From Ophiostoma sp. CBS 140.51 (Eukaryota > Ascomycota > Sordariomycetes > Ophiostomatales > Ophiostomataceae), in NCBI GenBank assembly GCA_029298735.1, contig JANSLP010000007.1, positions 186,001 through 250,000 of the forward strand: a DNA stretch of 64,000 bases, read 5' to 3'. Position 1 is the stretch's first letter; each line of letters begins with the position of its first letter. The translations under genes and the position numbers were made by a program. Positions 22,747-33,939 of the stretch are shown here, in pieces. Under the pieces are notes generated by a model. It was not told the origin of the DNA. It saw nothing but the letters and a program-made list of their open reading frames with translations, and searched no databases.

Positions 22747-25041
22747 CGTGAATGTGGGGTGGGATGGTAGGACGAAGAGGTGTCTTGGGTGGTGATGGAA
22801 TCAAAGACGGTGTTGGAGAGAAGAACTGAACAAGAGGAAAAGGAGGAGAGGGAAGCAGAAAAAGAACTCAATTTCGGTTGGGGAGGGAAAGCTCTTAAGG
22901 ACCCTTCTTTCCTTCCCCACGAGTCTAAACAAAACATCCTCTGCCCATTGTGGCTTCCTTTTCTCCCTCCCATCCTCACTCGTTCTTTCCTTCCCCCCTC
23001 CCCCCTCTTTTTTTTTGGTTTGCGCCCATCCGCTAACGATGTCTTAGGTTTTGCTCTTACGTCGTACCTTACTCGAACCAAGAAAGTGCATGTCTGCGTT
23101 GTTGCATCCCGCTTTTAATTTTTTCCTTTTTTTACTTTGTTTCTGTCGATTTTACTGGCGTTTTAGAGGGGGATCTGGGACTAACATGGCGAGTTGCGAC
23201 TTCCCTCTTACACTTTGTGGTCTTTCTTAGTGCATTTCCTGTTTCGGACAGCGAGAGTGGGGTGTCGGCAAGCACGCAATCGCAAAGCCGTGCCTTGTCG
23301 CCAATCACAGTAAAGAATTGCAGCTCTGTGTGGAGTTAATAGGCAAGAGCTCACCAGGTCAAGTGCACCAAACCGCCATCTTGAGAAGGAACGAACGACA
23401 ATCAGGACCACATTAAACAGCCACGAAAGACGACGAGCAGAATTGCGGAAGACGGGGCAGATGTTTCGCCATTTCGACAGACTGTCGAGCAGCTCTCGCC
23501 TTGTGTGGCATCTTTTTTGTTCATTTTTGCCAGTTGGCATCCGATCGGCATGCCAAACAAGTGTCCCGCTTGGTGCTGTTCACGACATTCGATGCTAGGA
23601 AAAAGTAGTCTCAGCGCCGTGCGACTTCCCCGTCCTCCGCGCTACGGCTATCGGCCGCCCTGGCCGCAGTCGCCGACCTGGATCGCGCCTTCTGTTCTTG
23701 AAACCCAATAAATGTCCCGACAAAAAAAAACACGTAAATATAGACAGTTCGAACCTTCCTTTGTGCTGTTTGCCATATCCAATCGTGCAACTACGACGCT
23801 ACGCACCTTCTTGCTTCGTCCAGTTTGAATTCCTACCTCATCACGAGCCGGGGTGAGCCTCAGCTCCTGCTCCTGCCGCAACGAGCCTGGAAGAGGTGAC
23901 AGATATTGCAGGCTGAGCACATCTCACCTTGCTACACACATCACAAAGTGTGGTAAGCCGGAGCAGGGCGTCGTTGATAGAGAATCCTCCCGAGCCCGTT
24001 TCTTCGCAAATAGGCCAACATCGGAAACCATGGCGAACAGGCCCGTGTTGCCCATGAGACATCCTATCACTATTGATGCAGTGAACGACGTTCCTACTTC
24101 CTTAGAAATGACATTCATTGACTCAACATTGCTATTCATGCGTCTTCCTCTCCATCGTCGCCATTTCCCCTCCTCCATTTCCACATATATTCCACGCGGT
24201 TAGCGGCGTCGATCCACCCCCAGACTTGGAGCTGCCCCATTGGTTTTAGGACTGGTCCCTGGACGACCGGAAGGGCCCATCCAGGTTCGGGTTGTGCCAG
24301 TGTCCGACGTCGCTTCGTTGTATCAATGTATAATGTGTAAAGCCAATCCGGCGCCATCGGCGCCGGGCACGACATACAGGATGGCAGAATAATGAACAGC
24401 CAGTCCGTGGCGACGATCGGATTGCATGTATGGACAAAGTCTTGGTTATTTTTGTTGAAGTTGTATATTTTATGAATGGCCAGAATGTAAAAAGCACCGT
24501 AACCGCAAACGAGACAAGAAAAGGGACATAAGAGACAATTGCGTGCAACGATGACAAAACAAAAATTCCTTTAGCCCTCGCGCCAGACCTGTTCTCTTCT
24601 CTCCGTAAGAACATATGAAATTGACAGATTTGAACAGATAGATATAGAGTTAAAAGAAAAGAGAAAAGAAAGTGTGAGTGGTCGAAAGAGGACGTGAGAA
24701 GATAAATCCCACGTTCATCAAAGGCAGAGGATGGGTGCAAGGTGCTCCGTCCTACAGCCTTCTCCCTCACACAAATGTGATTGATACCAGCCGAGTCCAA
24801 CCCAGCACAGCTGTGGTCTTCGAGACCAAGCTGATCTAATATTTTGTGAGTGCTACTGCCGTACTCGCGTTGTAAACCGATCTTAACCCGTCTCTCGTTG
24901 GATCCTCGTTGCCTTTGGCAACAAAGCTCGGTGCAGGTACGTTGTCAATGTCAAATTCACTCATTGGCGATGCATGTGCTGTTGACATCCTAGGCGAGAG
25001 AGCAGGCAGAAGATTCGACAGGCGACGGGTGACCGCTTCGT
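22747..25041. other. 2.3-kb gap without a recognisable gene
   Basis: This lies between the 5' end of the sulfhydrylase gene and the 3' end of the MARVEL gene, both on the minus strand. The part next to 22746 should hold the sulfhydrylase promoter; around 22960-23020 the plus strand is C/T-rich, that is purine-rich on the coding strand. Open frames here are short and lack coding bias. Confidence 0.45.
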
Positions 25042-25704
25042 TTATGCCCGGCTGGCGGCATCCTTCATCTCGGCGGCGTACATGCCCTGGGTGCGCGGGT
25101 TCGGCTTGCGGGTAGCACCGCGGAAGACGCCAAGGGCCACCAGAACGGCACTGGTCGTCCAGGCACCAAACGACAGAGCCGAGAAGGCTGTGGCAGCACG
25201 GGCAGAGCCGCAGACGTTGCCGCGGCAGAAGAGGAGGCCGTTGAGGAAGACGGCCAGGGCGATGAAGCCGCCAAAGTACAGCAGAGCGTTCAGGGCGTCG
25301 ATGCCAATGGCGACGTAGGCAATGTAAGCGCGGGGCGCGAAGCGAGAGACACCCTCGTTGTAGGCCAACGACACGAGCGAGATGACGGGCACGGCGACGA
25401 GGAAGTTGACCTGCGTGGGTGACGCCGTCCGGGTGTCCATGGTGTACCAGTTGACGACTAAACAGATAAGGTGTCAGTAAACATCGATATATTGTACACA
25501 TTTTTCTGTTCCTGGTATCTTTGAGTCCCACTCCTACACCACCGCAACTCCATACCCGCTACTCTACCACCAGCGCCTTTTTTGACGTCCTCGTTCATTT
25601 TACATCACTCGATAAAAAGACTTACCATAAGCAGAAAGACCAAGAACGATCAGAGAGAAGACCAACTGCTGCGCACGCAGGATAAGGACCCAGTTGAAAG
25701 CCAT
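25042..25704 (-). CDS. MARVEL-domain four-TM membrane protein
   Basis: This is a 164-residue integral membrane protein. Exon 1 is 25704-25626, the 168-bp GT-AG intron is 25625-25458, and exon 2 is 25457-25042. The phase-1 join gives LSAYVVNWY. Four hydrophobic segments are visible: ILRAQQLVFSLIVLGLSAY near the start, NFLVAVPVISLVSLAY, the third around YFGGFIALAVFLNGLLF, and AWTTSAVLVALGVF. A short charged cytosolic tail follows. The Arg in the first helix and the small-residue-rich third helix are typical of fungal MARVEL proteins such as Nce102 relatives. That group organises plasma-membrane domains or non-classical secretion, but the exact role here is unknown. The first exon is supported by continuity of the first helix across the splice. 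Confidence 0.82.
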
Positions 25705-26223
25705 TGCGACGGTTGTTGGTGAGTTGGTGATAAAAACGACGGTTGTGAGAGTGAGTAATTTCGCGTAGTAAAGGAGAGACAAGAAGTAAAAGACCGGCTT
25801 TTGTTTAATAAAACAGAGCTGCAACTGGTGCGCTGAAGAAAGAAAAGAAAAGGTAAAAATGAAGGTGTGTTGTCGAGATGGAAAACAAAATAGGAATATC
25901 AATAGATCAAAAAAGGGAAAGAAGAGAGAAGAAAAGGAAGAGGAAAGAAGGAGAAAAAGAACAAAAAACAAGAAGGGGAAACGGGGGAGGTGTGAGACAA
26001 AAGTAAGAGGAACAGCAAATGGAAGGGAACGAAGCCGGCAGACACAAAAAGACGGGATGCTGGCTGTGTCTGAGCAGATCTGGGCAACGACCAACAAAAA
26101 GAGGCGTGCGCAGTCGATTGTTATGCGTTGAAAGTACCAAGATAAAAGAGAAACACGCAAGGCCCAGGCCCAGACGAAGAACAATAAAAATTGATAAATA
26201 AAAGGAAAACCAGATACGACGGC

Positions 26224-26242
26224 GGGTTGGGGTTGGGGTTGG
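26224..26242 (+). repeat. GGTTGG repeat with G-quadruplex potential
   Basis: Four guanine runs (3, 4, 4 and 2 G) are separated by TT. The tract lies about 520 bp upstream of the MARVEL start codon; on the coding strand it reads as CCAACC repeats. Confidence 0.7.
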
Positions 26243-27240
26243 AGTGGTGAGAGACCGTTGAGCGTCCCTTGCCTACCTTGTCCTCTTCTTCTTATCACTG
26301 TTTCCTCTTGCCTCAGCGTACGTACGCAACACTCACCTTCTCATCCCACAATCTGATACACGAGAGGGATTTCTCACTCGTCTGCAGTTCGAGGAGAATG
26401 AACCTCCCAAGACCCTTCCAAGGAAACGACTGGTAACGCCTCATCCCCAGACTGCTGCCCCACTACGACGCTGTCTGCCGTTGTGTAGTACCACTGTGTC
26501 TACGTGCAAGTCCTCCCCGTAATACGTTGTAATACGTCGTACCTTTTCACCAACTCGGTCGTCGATTCTGCATTTGACTTTGACCCTTCTCTTTTGCCAA
26601 AACGATCAAATCAAAACGACCATTGCCTCCAAGACTCTGCTCCTCTTTTTTTGCACTCTATCATCTGCAACTCTGCAATATCCCCTGATTTTCTCGCCAC
26701 AGACTTTCGTCCGGATGTGGGAGATAGAGCGGTATCAAGGCAGGGGGGCAAGATCGCCATTATGCACACACGCGATCTGAAGCCGACCTGAAACGCGAGG
26801 TCAGAGCCCACTCGGCCGATTTTGGGAGGCGTGCGGCACTGGCCACGCCGGCAGCCGCGTTTTGCAACGGCGATTGGAAGATACCTAATGAAAGGGTAAA
26901 CTGTGCCGAAGACTCTGTAGAGTCCAAAGGCGGATGAGAAATTGATGAAAATCAAATCGCTTTCTCGTTGCGATTGGCCATTGTGATGCCCCTGATGAAG
27001 TCACGTGGTACCACTTACACGGATTGCTGAGGCGCATTGCAACTGCTCATCAACAGGACAGCAACAGGTTCGTTCAGATAATTATCGAATGCATGAGTCA
27101 AAACTTTTGAAGCTTTTAGTACACTTATATGAGTGCCTCCCATCCCAACACCGGTAAAAAATCTTTTCCCAGAGTGAATGAAGCACCACAAAAGCTTCTA
27201 AAAAAAGGCCCGGGACACTTGATTTTCCGTCGAGTGCCAA

Positions 27241-27256
27241 GAAAGAAAGAAAGAAA
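27241..27256 (+). repeat. (GAAA)4 microsatellite
   Basis: Four perfect GAAA units followed by GAAG, in a gene-free region. Confidence 0.8.
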
Positions 27257-30200
27257 GAAGGGCGAAAGAATGAAGAAACGATGGGAAAATATGAATGATC
27301 GAGAGAATCTGACACTGCAAAATTGCGTCGAAGTTTTCTTGTCTTGTGTTGTGCTACAGCACAAAACGTCCAGAAACTTCAAGGCAACTCTTGGCCACTT
27401 GGCTGTTTCCTGTTGCCGGAGCCTTGCTCCACCAAGTTCCAGACTCGGATCTCAAAACTCAGATCTCGTCGGTGTGCAATACTTTTTATAGGTCAGTAAG
27501 GTGAAAATATTCCCCGCCGCAGGGATCGCAGGTAAACTTTCCGGCAGAAGCCGATTTATCTTCCGGCGATGACAAGGCCAGGGAAACAGATGAGAAACGG
27601 GAACGAGATACCAAGGCGAAGCCAAGCTGTAGCCAATGCGATGCTTCAGGCACCAGAAACAAGCACCTCTGGCAGGTCGTTGCGTATCCGACTTGGCCAA
27701 AACGTGCATAACATCTTGGCCTCGTGCGTCCGATGTGAGGCTGTGGTGTCAGAAGCGGCCTCGGCGAGAAAAGGGACAAGGTGATGGGTGCGCAAATATT
27801 CGATATAAGGGCAACAACGAGGACCTAGAAATTAGAAAGTGTTATGAAAACAGAGAAAAAAGTAAGGTGTGAGAAAAGATAAAAATATGAAAAAAAACCA
27901 GACCATATGGAAGGCAGCAAACCAACGTTTGCACGTGTGCCATCACATGACTTTCACGGGCTTGCCTCCAGACACGGAATTCCGTAGGTGCGATCCCAAA
28001 TGTGCTGACAGGTGCGATGTGCTGACAAGCTCCCGCCCTCCCGAAATGCGCTCCCAGAATGCGACAGTGTAATTGGGAAGCGAATTGCGGCAGGCTAGTG
28101 CCTGCCGTTCTGGACGGTGAGAAAAAGATAGGACGAGGTTCGACATGACTGTATCCTTCCTCTTGAAACGTCCAAGTTGTCATTCATTGTGCTGACTCTG
28201 GAAGGTGCGAACGAGGCTCCTTTTGTTTGGAGATCACGAGAAAGAAGGCTTCCTCGCAAGGTGTGGGGCACTAGGTGATTTCCAGACCTTTTGTACATCT
28301 CTTTCTCTCAACAACGATGCTTCTATCTCACCATCTTGCACCTTCGCAATCGCATATCGTATCGGTCCTCACTTGGTATCACGATGTGTTCGTACGACCT
28401 CAAATGGAAATATCCGCTGCAGTTACGTGCATCTTATCCTGTCTCGTTTGGCAGGTAATAAAGCAGTGTGCACATTGCGCCCTTCCTCTTCACATGTCAC
28501 CACCACCTGCTAGTCAGTGCTGCAGGACAAATTTGGGATGGGATTTGCTATGGTGTGGGCTGTTGGCGGCTGGTCGGCGGTGGTCGTTCTTTCCGCTGTC
28601 CAACGTGCCCCAGACACGCGCTAGAACCGTTTTTGGCCAGATCTCCGCCTGCCAAAAGCCTGGGGGAAGCGTCTGTACGACGTTCTGGCTCCTGCGCACA
28701 TGCCATCTCCGCACACACCACAGCGCTCACAAAAATACTAGGGATTAGGGACTGATTACCAGTGAGAACTCTGTCTATTGAAGTCGAATCGAGTTCGATG
28801 CAAAAGCTTCCGGGGATCGCCCCGTTTTCGAGCGACGGAGATGAGGACCCTCCCTCCTTTCCCCCCCTCTATCCCCTCCATCGCTCCTGCTCTCCCCCAA
28901 CAAAATCTCCAGACCCAGCTCGGCAGGTGGCAACAAGTAAGACAGACACGACAGGCAAGAGTGAGGCGGGAGGATATCTGAATGGGAGGAATCGCCGACA
29001 GAGTCCACCTCGTCCGCCACGCACGCCGGAGACCAGTAAGAACCACCAAAATGCAGTGCAAAGACGGAGCACTGTGGAGCTACACGTAGGCTGTAGCGAC
29101 CCTATGGCACTAGCTACGAGCCCCAGGTGCCGAGGCCCTCGGAATCCTCCACACTTTTTGCTCGCCTCCCCCTTTCTTCCTCCAAAAAATTGGAGTAGCC
29201 AATCTCGAAATGCCCAGAGCACCACAAACCGAATAAATGGCACACACGTTTGCAATGTCTGTCTCTGTTGTCGGGGGCCCTTTGTTGTGCAGACATTTGC
29301 ATCGTTTTCGTTTTCTGGGTCGCTCTCGGTAATTTTTGAGTTCTTTTTTGAGTCCTCCTCGGTCTTTTTAAGTGGTCTTCTGTTGATTTGACGAGGCCCT
29401 GGGCAAGACAACAAGGAACAACGGGAGGAACTGAAGCTCTCAAGGGCAGTCGCGACTCGTGCAGACCCGGCGCCCTGGAGCTTGCCGCTGCTGAGTAGTG
29501 GTTGCCACACACAAACCACCAACCAGGTAAAGCGCACCTGCCTAAACTTTCTGTTCTTGGCTTGGCCCGGGGGCGCCGTTGCCCGCACACGCGCTTTTGC
29601 GGTCGTTCGCCGCTCGTGATCTCCTCTTTTTTGGTATTCGAGGTATTGTACCCCCGCGACCTGGGGCAACAAAGGCAATGAACGGTGCTTGTAGGATGCG
29701 ACGCTGGCGCAAAACGACCTGGGAAAGCAGAGATGTAGTTGGAGAAAGCGGACAGTTAGCTGTAAATTCGAATGACGTTCACCGACCCTGCCGGTGGCTC
29801 CTTCCCCCTTTCGACGCTTTTGACAATTGGACCGCGTTTGACTCGTGCGTCGTTTGGTCCTTCTTGAGGAGTATTTTTTTGGCTTGTGCTTCTGGCTCCT
29901 TCCCGTCTTCTTCTCCGCCTTTCCCCCCTCTCCAGTTTCTGGGCATTCCACATCGCTTCTCGTAGTTTCCTTCTCGTCTCTTTTGCTATTTCCTTTTCTT
30001 CTCTTTTTATTATTTTCCTTTCTTCTTCTTCTCCTCTTCTTCCCCCCTTTCCCCGGACTACCACCTTTGTTCTCTTGAGGCCCTCATCTTCGTTGCTCAC
30101 ACATCCCTTTTCTCTCTTACTCGTCCCATCACGGTACCCTCTCCAGCCGTGCATCTCATCCCGCATCTTCTACGTCAGCAATCTGTGCAGCCTCGTTTTC

Positions 30201-30311
30201 TCTCCAAACGATCACACTTTGCTGTTTCTCTTTCCACTCTCCCCATCTCCTTTTCCGTCTACGTCTCTCTTCTTTGTATTCTCGCCGTGTAAGCCAACCA
30301 CAAACGCCGCC

Positions 30312-32438
30312 ATGTCTCCCTCAGAAGTCGCCGCCGCGATTGCGAAGCTCTCTCCGCCGCCACCACCCGGCGCACCGTACGCCGTCCCCGTCCCCAACAG
30401 CGCCACGCCCGACCGCTCGGCTGTGTACAGACATTGGCGCTTCCGCGACTCGCCATTGCTCGAGACTCTCGAATCCGGCGTCGAGACCCTGCACGATGCC
30501 TTTGAGTCGTCCGTCAAGCACCGCGGCAACCGCCAATTCCTTGGCTGGCGTCCGTGGAACCCGACCACGAAGACATATGAAGAAAAGTACGTCTGGATGA
30601 CGTACAACGAGGCCGCTGAGCGCCGCAAGAACCTCGGTGCTGGTCTGGTTGAGATCCACAAGGCCGCCGGTGTCACGGCCGACAAGTACGCCGTGGGCAT
30701 CTGGTGCCAGAATCGCCCCGAGTGGCAGCTGACAGACCTTGCTGCCATGTCCCAGTCTCTGTACAACATCTCGCTGTACGAGACCCTTGGTCCCGACACG
30801 ACCGAGTACATTATCAACCACGGCGAGCTCGTCTGCGTGGTTGCCTCGCTGACCCACATCCCCTCTCTGCTGAAGCTGGCGCCACGTGTGCCTACCCTCA
30901 AGCTCATTGTGTCGATCGATCCTCTCGATAACGGTGAGCCCGAGGGCCTCTCCAAGGGTGCTCTGCTCACCAAGATGGCCAGCGACCACGGCATCAAGAT
31001 CTTCTCCATGTCCGAGGTTGAGGAGATTGGTCTTCGCTCGGGCCGCGCCATCCGCCCTCCCAGCAAGAACGACATCACCACCATCAACTACACCTCGGGC
31101 ACGACTGGTGCCCCCAAGGGTGTGGTCCTGACCCACCGTGCCATGCTCTCGGCCGTTTCGTGCGCCCGCGCCTCGGGCTTCATGACCCCCAACGACACGC
31201 ACATCTCGTACCTGCCGCTGGCTCACATTTATGGCCGCATGGCCGACTGGGCCGCCCTCAGTCTGGGTGCCCGCATCGGCTACTTCCGTGGCGATATTGT
31301 CGGCCTTGTCGACGACATGAAGATCCTGCGCCCCACGGGCCTCTTCTCGGTGCCGCGTCTGTACAACAAGTTCAACTCGGCGATCCGTGCGGCGACGGTC
31401 GAGGCCGAGGGCTTCAAGGGTTCGCTGTCGCGTCGCGCCGTCGACGCCAAGCTGGCCAACATGCGCCTGCCGCCTGGCAAGGCCACCAACTACCACGCTC
31501 TGTACGACCGCATCTGGTCGCCCAAGGTGCGCAAGGCTGTCGGTCTCGACCGTGCCGTCTCGATGGTGTCAGGCAGTGCCCAGCTCGACCCCGATGTGCA
31601 GACGTTCCTGCGCGCCGCCTTCGGTATCAACTTCCTCCAGGGCTTTGGTATGACGGAGACGTGCGCTGTCGGTTCCGTGCAGGTGCGCGGCGATTTGTCG
31701 ACGGGCAACATTGGTGGCCCGCAGGCCGGCTGCGAGTTCTGTATCGAGTCGGTGCCGGATCTGGAGTACACTGTCGACGACAAGCCGAACCCCCGCGGTG
31801 AGCTGCTGGTGCGCGGCCCCATCCTGTTCAGCGAGTACTACAAGAACCCCGAGGAGACGACCCGCGCCGTCGATGCGCAGACCGGCTGGTTCCACACTGG
31901 CGACATTGTCGAGGTCAACTCGATGGGTCTGTTCAGCATCATCGACCGCAAGAAGAACGTGCTGAAGCTGGCGCAGGGCGAGTACGTGTCGCCCGAGCGG
32001 ATCGAGAACGTGTACCTGGGTGCGTGCACGCTGCTGTCGTCGGCATTTGTTCACGGTGATCCCATCGAGGCGTGCCTGGTTGCTGTCTTCGGTGTTGAGC
32101 CCGAGACGTTCGCGCCGTTTGCAAGCAAGGTCCTGGGCGGCGACAAGACGATGATTGCGCCGACAGACCGTGAGGCGCTGAAGAAGGCGACACAGGACCC
32201 GCGGGTGCGCCAGGCGGTGCAGGCGATCATGGACGGCATTGGCAAGAAGCACAAGTTCAACGGCTTCGAGAAGATCCGCAACGTGTACCTGGACCTGGAG
32301 CCGTTCACTGTCGAGAACGAGCTGCTGACGCCGACGCTGAAGCTGAAGCGCCCCCAGGCTGCGCGTGCCTTCCGCAAGGAGCTTGACCAGATGTACGCCG
32401 AGCTGCGCGAGCAGGAGTCATCCAAGGCGAAGCTGTAA
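30312..32438 (+). CDS. Long-chain acyl-CoA synthetase with C-terminal peroxisomal signal
   Basis: This is a single-exon 708-residue AMP-binding enzyme that activates fatty acids to acyl-CoA via an acyl-adenylate. The ATP/AMP signature YTSGTTGAPKG is at 260-270. Further motifs are GFGMTETCAVGS, the TGDIVE segment with Asp of the A8-type region, IDRKKNVLKLAQGEYVSPE and the late Lys in LTPTLKLKR. The N-terminal region has NRQFLGWRPWN and TYNEAAERRKNLGAGL, typical of eukaryotic long-chain synthetases. The protein ends Ala-Lys-Leu, a standard PTS1, so I infer peroxisomal location and a role feeding beta-oxidation, like yeast Faa2 or plant LACS7. The ATG at 30312 is the first in frame; the open frame upstream (back to about 29886) has no ATG and is C/T-rich leader. 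A long leader and an (AT)10 repeat in the 3' UTR flank the gene. Confidence 0.95.
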   Translation: MSPSEVAAAIAKLSPPPPPGAPYAVPVPNSATPDRSAVYRHWRFRDSPLLETLESGVETLHDAFESSVKHRGNRQFLGWRPWNPTTKTYEEKYVWMTYNEAAERRKNLGAGLVEIHKAAGVTADKYAVGIWCQNRPEWQLTDLAAMSQSLYNISLYETLGPDTTEYIINHGELVCVVASLTHIPSLLKLAPRVPTLKLIVSIDPLDNGEPEGLSKGALLTKMASDHGIKIFSMSEVEEIGLRSGRAIRPPSKNDITTINYTSGTTGAPKGVVLTHRAMLSAVSCARASGFMTPNDTHISYLPLAHIYGRMADWAALSLGARIGYFRGDIVGLVDDMKILRPTGLFSVPRLYNKFNSAIRAATVEAEGFKGSLSRRAVDAKLANMRLPPGKATNYHALYDRIWSPKVRKAVGLDRAVSMVSGSAQLDPDVQTFLRAAFGINFLQGFGMTETCAVGSVQVRGDLSTGNIGGPQAGCEFCIESVPDLEYTVDDKPNPRGELLVRGPILFSEYYKNPEETTRAVDAQTGWFHTGDIVEVNSMGLFSIIDRKKNVLKLAQGEYVSPERIENVYLGACTLLSSAFVHGDPIEACLVAVFGVEPETFAPFASKVLGGDKTMIAPTDREALKKATQDPRVRQAVQAIMDGIGKKHKFNGFEKIRNVYLDLEPFTVENELLTPTLKLKRPQAARAFRKELDQMYAELREQESSKAKL

Positions 32439-33939
32439 GGGAAGTTCCAGCGAGTTGTCGTCGAAAGTCGTCGGCTAAGAAAATCGGCGAGAGCGTTGTA
32501 CGTTGTGTTTCGGTATATTGTCTGTCGATGGGAACTGTTTTGATTTATTCATATATATATATATATATATTGTGTATATTTTTCTTTGCCGTTAATTTTC
32601 CTGAACCATTTTGTTAAAAATACGAACCGTTTTGAGTTCATCCAAGTTGCATGTTGGAACCGGCATTGTAGTGAAGTTGACTGAAAATGTGTCGGCAAGA
32701 TGAAAGAGGGAGAGGATAAGGTATGAAAACAACAGAAATCTCAAGAAGAAAGGGGGCTGCGGAAGGGTTGAAGTGCAAGTCTATCCTTCTGCCTCAACTT
32801 ACATGGCGAAATGTGTGGAGAATAAAGTCTTCGGGCAGGCGGACAATCGACAAGTCCATTCATTGCAAATTGCAAACAGGGTAACCCAAACAAAGCGCAG
32901 GGTAGACAAGTGCAGAACACGTGCAGAAAATGCGCTGGACAGGGCAGGACAGGGCTGCTTTGTGTAAAACACCCCACGGATGGTGAAGGTTGCGAGAGAC
33001 GTTGTTTTTTCAAGGTTTTTGGGGTGTCCCTTGTCTGGCTGTGTCGATCGTTTTTTGTTCTCTGGAGCCTCTAGTTTTGCCCTACAGATCTCACGCGTTT
33101 TGCGCAACAAGTTTCCTTTCCACGAAAGGCAACTCGTTCGCCGTTTTTTTTGGTCATATTTCAAGACGTCTGTGTCTTTTTGCTTTATTTCTCTCATCTC
33201 TCGTCGTCCGAATCTCACTCCTTGTCCACTATCCCGGTCGATGTGTTCATACGCGTATTATTATGAATGGCCCATATGGCAGAGACAAGAACACCGTAAA
33301 ACCGCGACCTTCCCTGCCTTACATTCGCTTTCAACTCTTTGACGTATGCTCTTTGAATCACATCACATTCACTCTGCCAAGTCTTCTATCTGTGAGATAC
33401 ACGCACCCTTTTTGAATCCTTCGTATCAGCCGTCGCTGGAAGTCCACATATTGGACATTGTCTTTTTTGTAAGATATTGTTCGTTTTTAAAACAAGGCTC
33501 ACGCAACCTGGTCAGCGTCGCAATCGAAGCTTTTAATCCGCATAGCCGGCCTGGGGTCATTGCATGGATCTCACCTCTCCTCCTCCAAAGAATGCTCAGC
33601 GCACCATTTGCCTTATTTGGGCCACATTGGACGAATCACTGTCGTCAGCCTTTTTGCATCCCCTCTCTTATCTAATATGGCATATGTCATCCTGCACGTT
33701 ACTTTGCACAACAAGCAGTTGCATTTTCAACGGCCAACGGTTGTTTCTTGTCGGGACAATTCTGGGCGTGTAAGACGATTGGTGTTGGACAAGAAGGCTG
33801 TTGGAAATGTTCCTTTGAGAACAGATGGGGAAATGCTCCGAAAGAGAGGCTGAAGAGACCTCCAATTTGGTGGGGTGGAAAAAATGCGTTTGGGGGCCTT
33901 TAGACGGTTTGGTGGCGCTGGGGAAAGCACTCAAGCGCT
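32439..33939. other. 3' flank of the acyl-CoA synthetase gene, no gene seen
   Basis: This begins with the 3' UTR, including the (AT)10 tract. Small open frames on both strands lack coding bias. No RNA gene was recognised. Confidence 0.45.
32551..32570 (+). repeat. (AT)10 microsatellite
   Basis: Ten perfect AT units, 113 nt past the acyl-CoA synthetase stop codon, so probably in its 3' UTR. Confidence 0.9.

Larger units (their letters stand above)
25705..30311. promoter_or_regulatory. 4.6-kb divergent gap, MARVEL gene and acyl-CoA synthetase
   Basis: This is a head-to-head gap. The plus strand is purine-rich from about 25850 to 26000, which is pyrimidine-rich on the MARVEL coding strand, so this is probably that gene's leader. 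From about 29880 to 30280 the plus strand is C/T-rich and leads into the acyl-CoA synthetase start. The long frame in the middle on the minus strand (28869-29951) is Arg/Lys-rich without a domain, and I do not accept it. No RNA gene was recognised. Confidence 0.45.

Noticed and set aside
23740..23765. Possible tRNA B-box (GGTTCGAA on the minus strand)
   Set aside because: The flanks do not pair as a T-arm and there is no matching A-box at the right distance.
28869..29951. 360-codon minus-strand open frame
   Set aside because: It runs partly antisense to the C/T-rich leader of the acyl-CoA synthetase gene, which forces a Lys/Arg/Glu/Gly-rich translation. It has no domain, no homology I recognise and no coding bias.
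29886..30311. N-terminal extension of the acyl-CoA synthetase in the upstream open frame
   Set aside because: The upstream frame contains no ATG, and its translation is just C/T-rich leader (Ser, Leu, Phe, Pro).
30321..31496. 391-codon minus-strand frame opposite the acyl-CoA synthetase
   Set aside because: It is a shadow frame; the plus-strand AMP-binding motifs are unambiguous.
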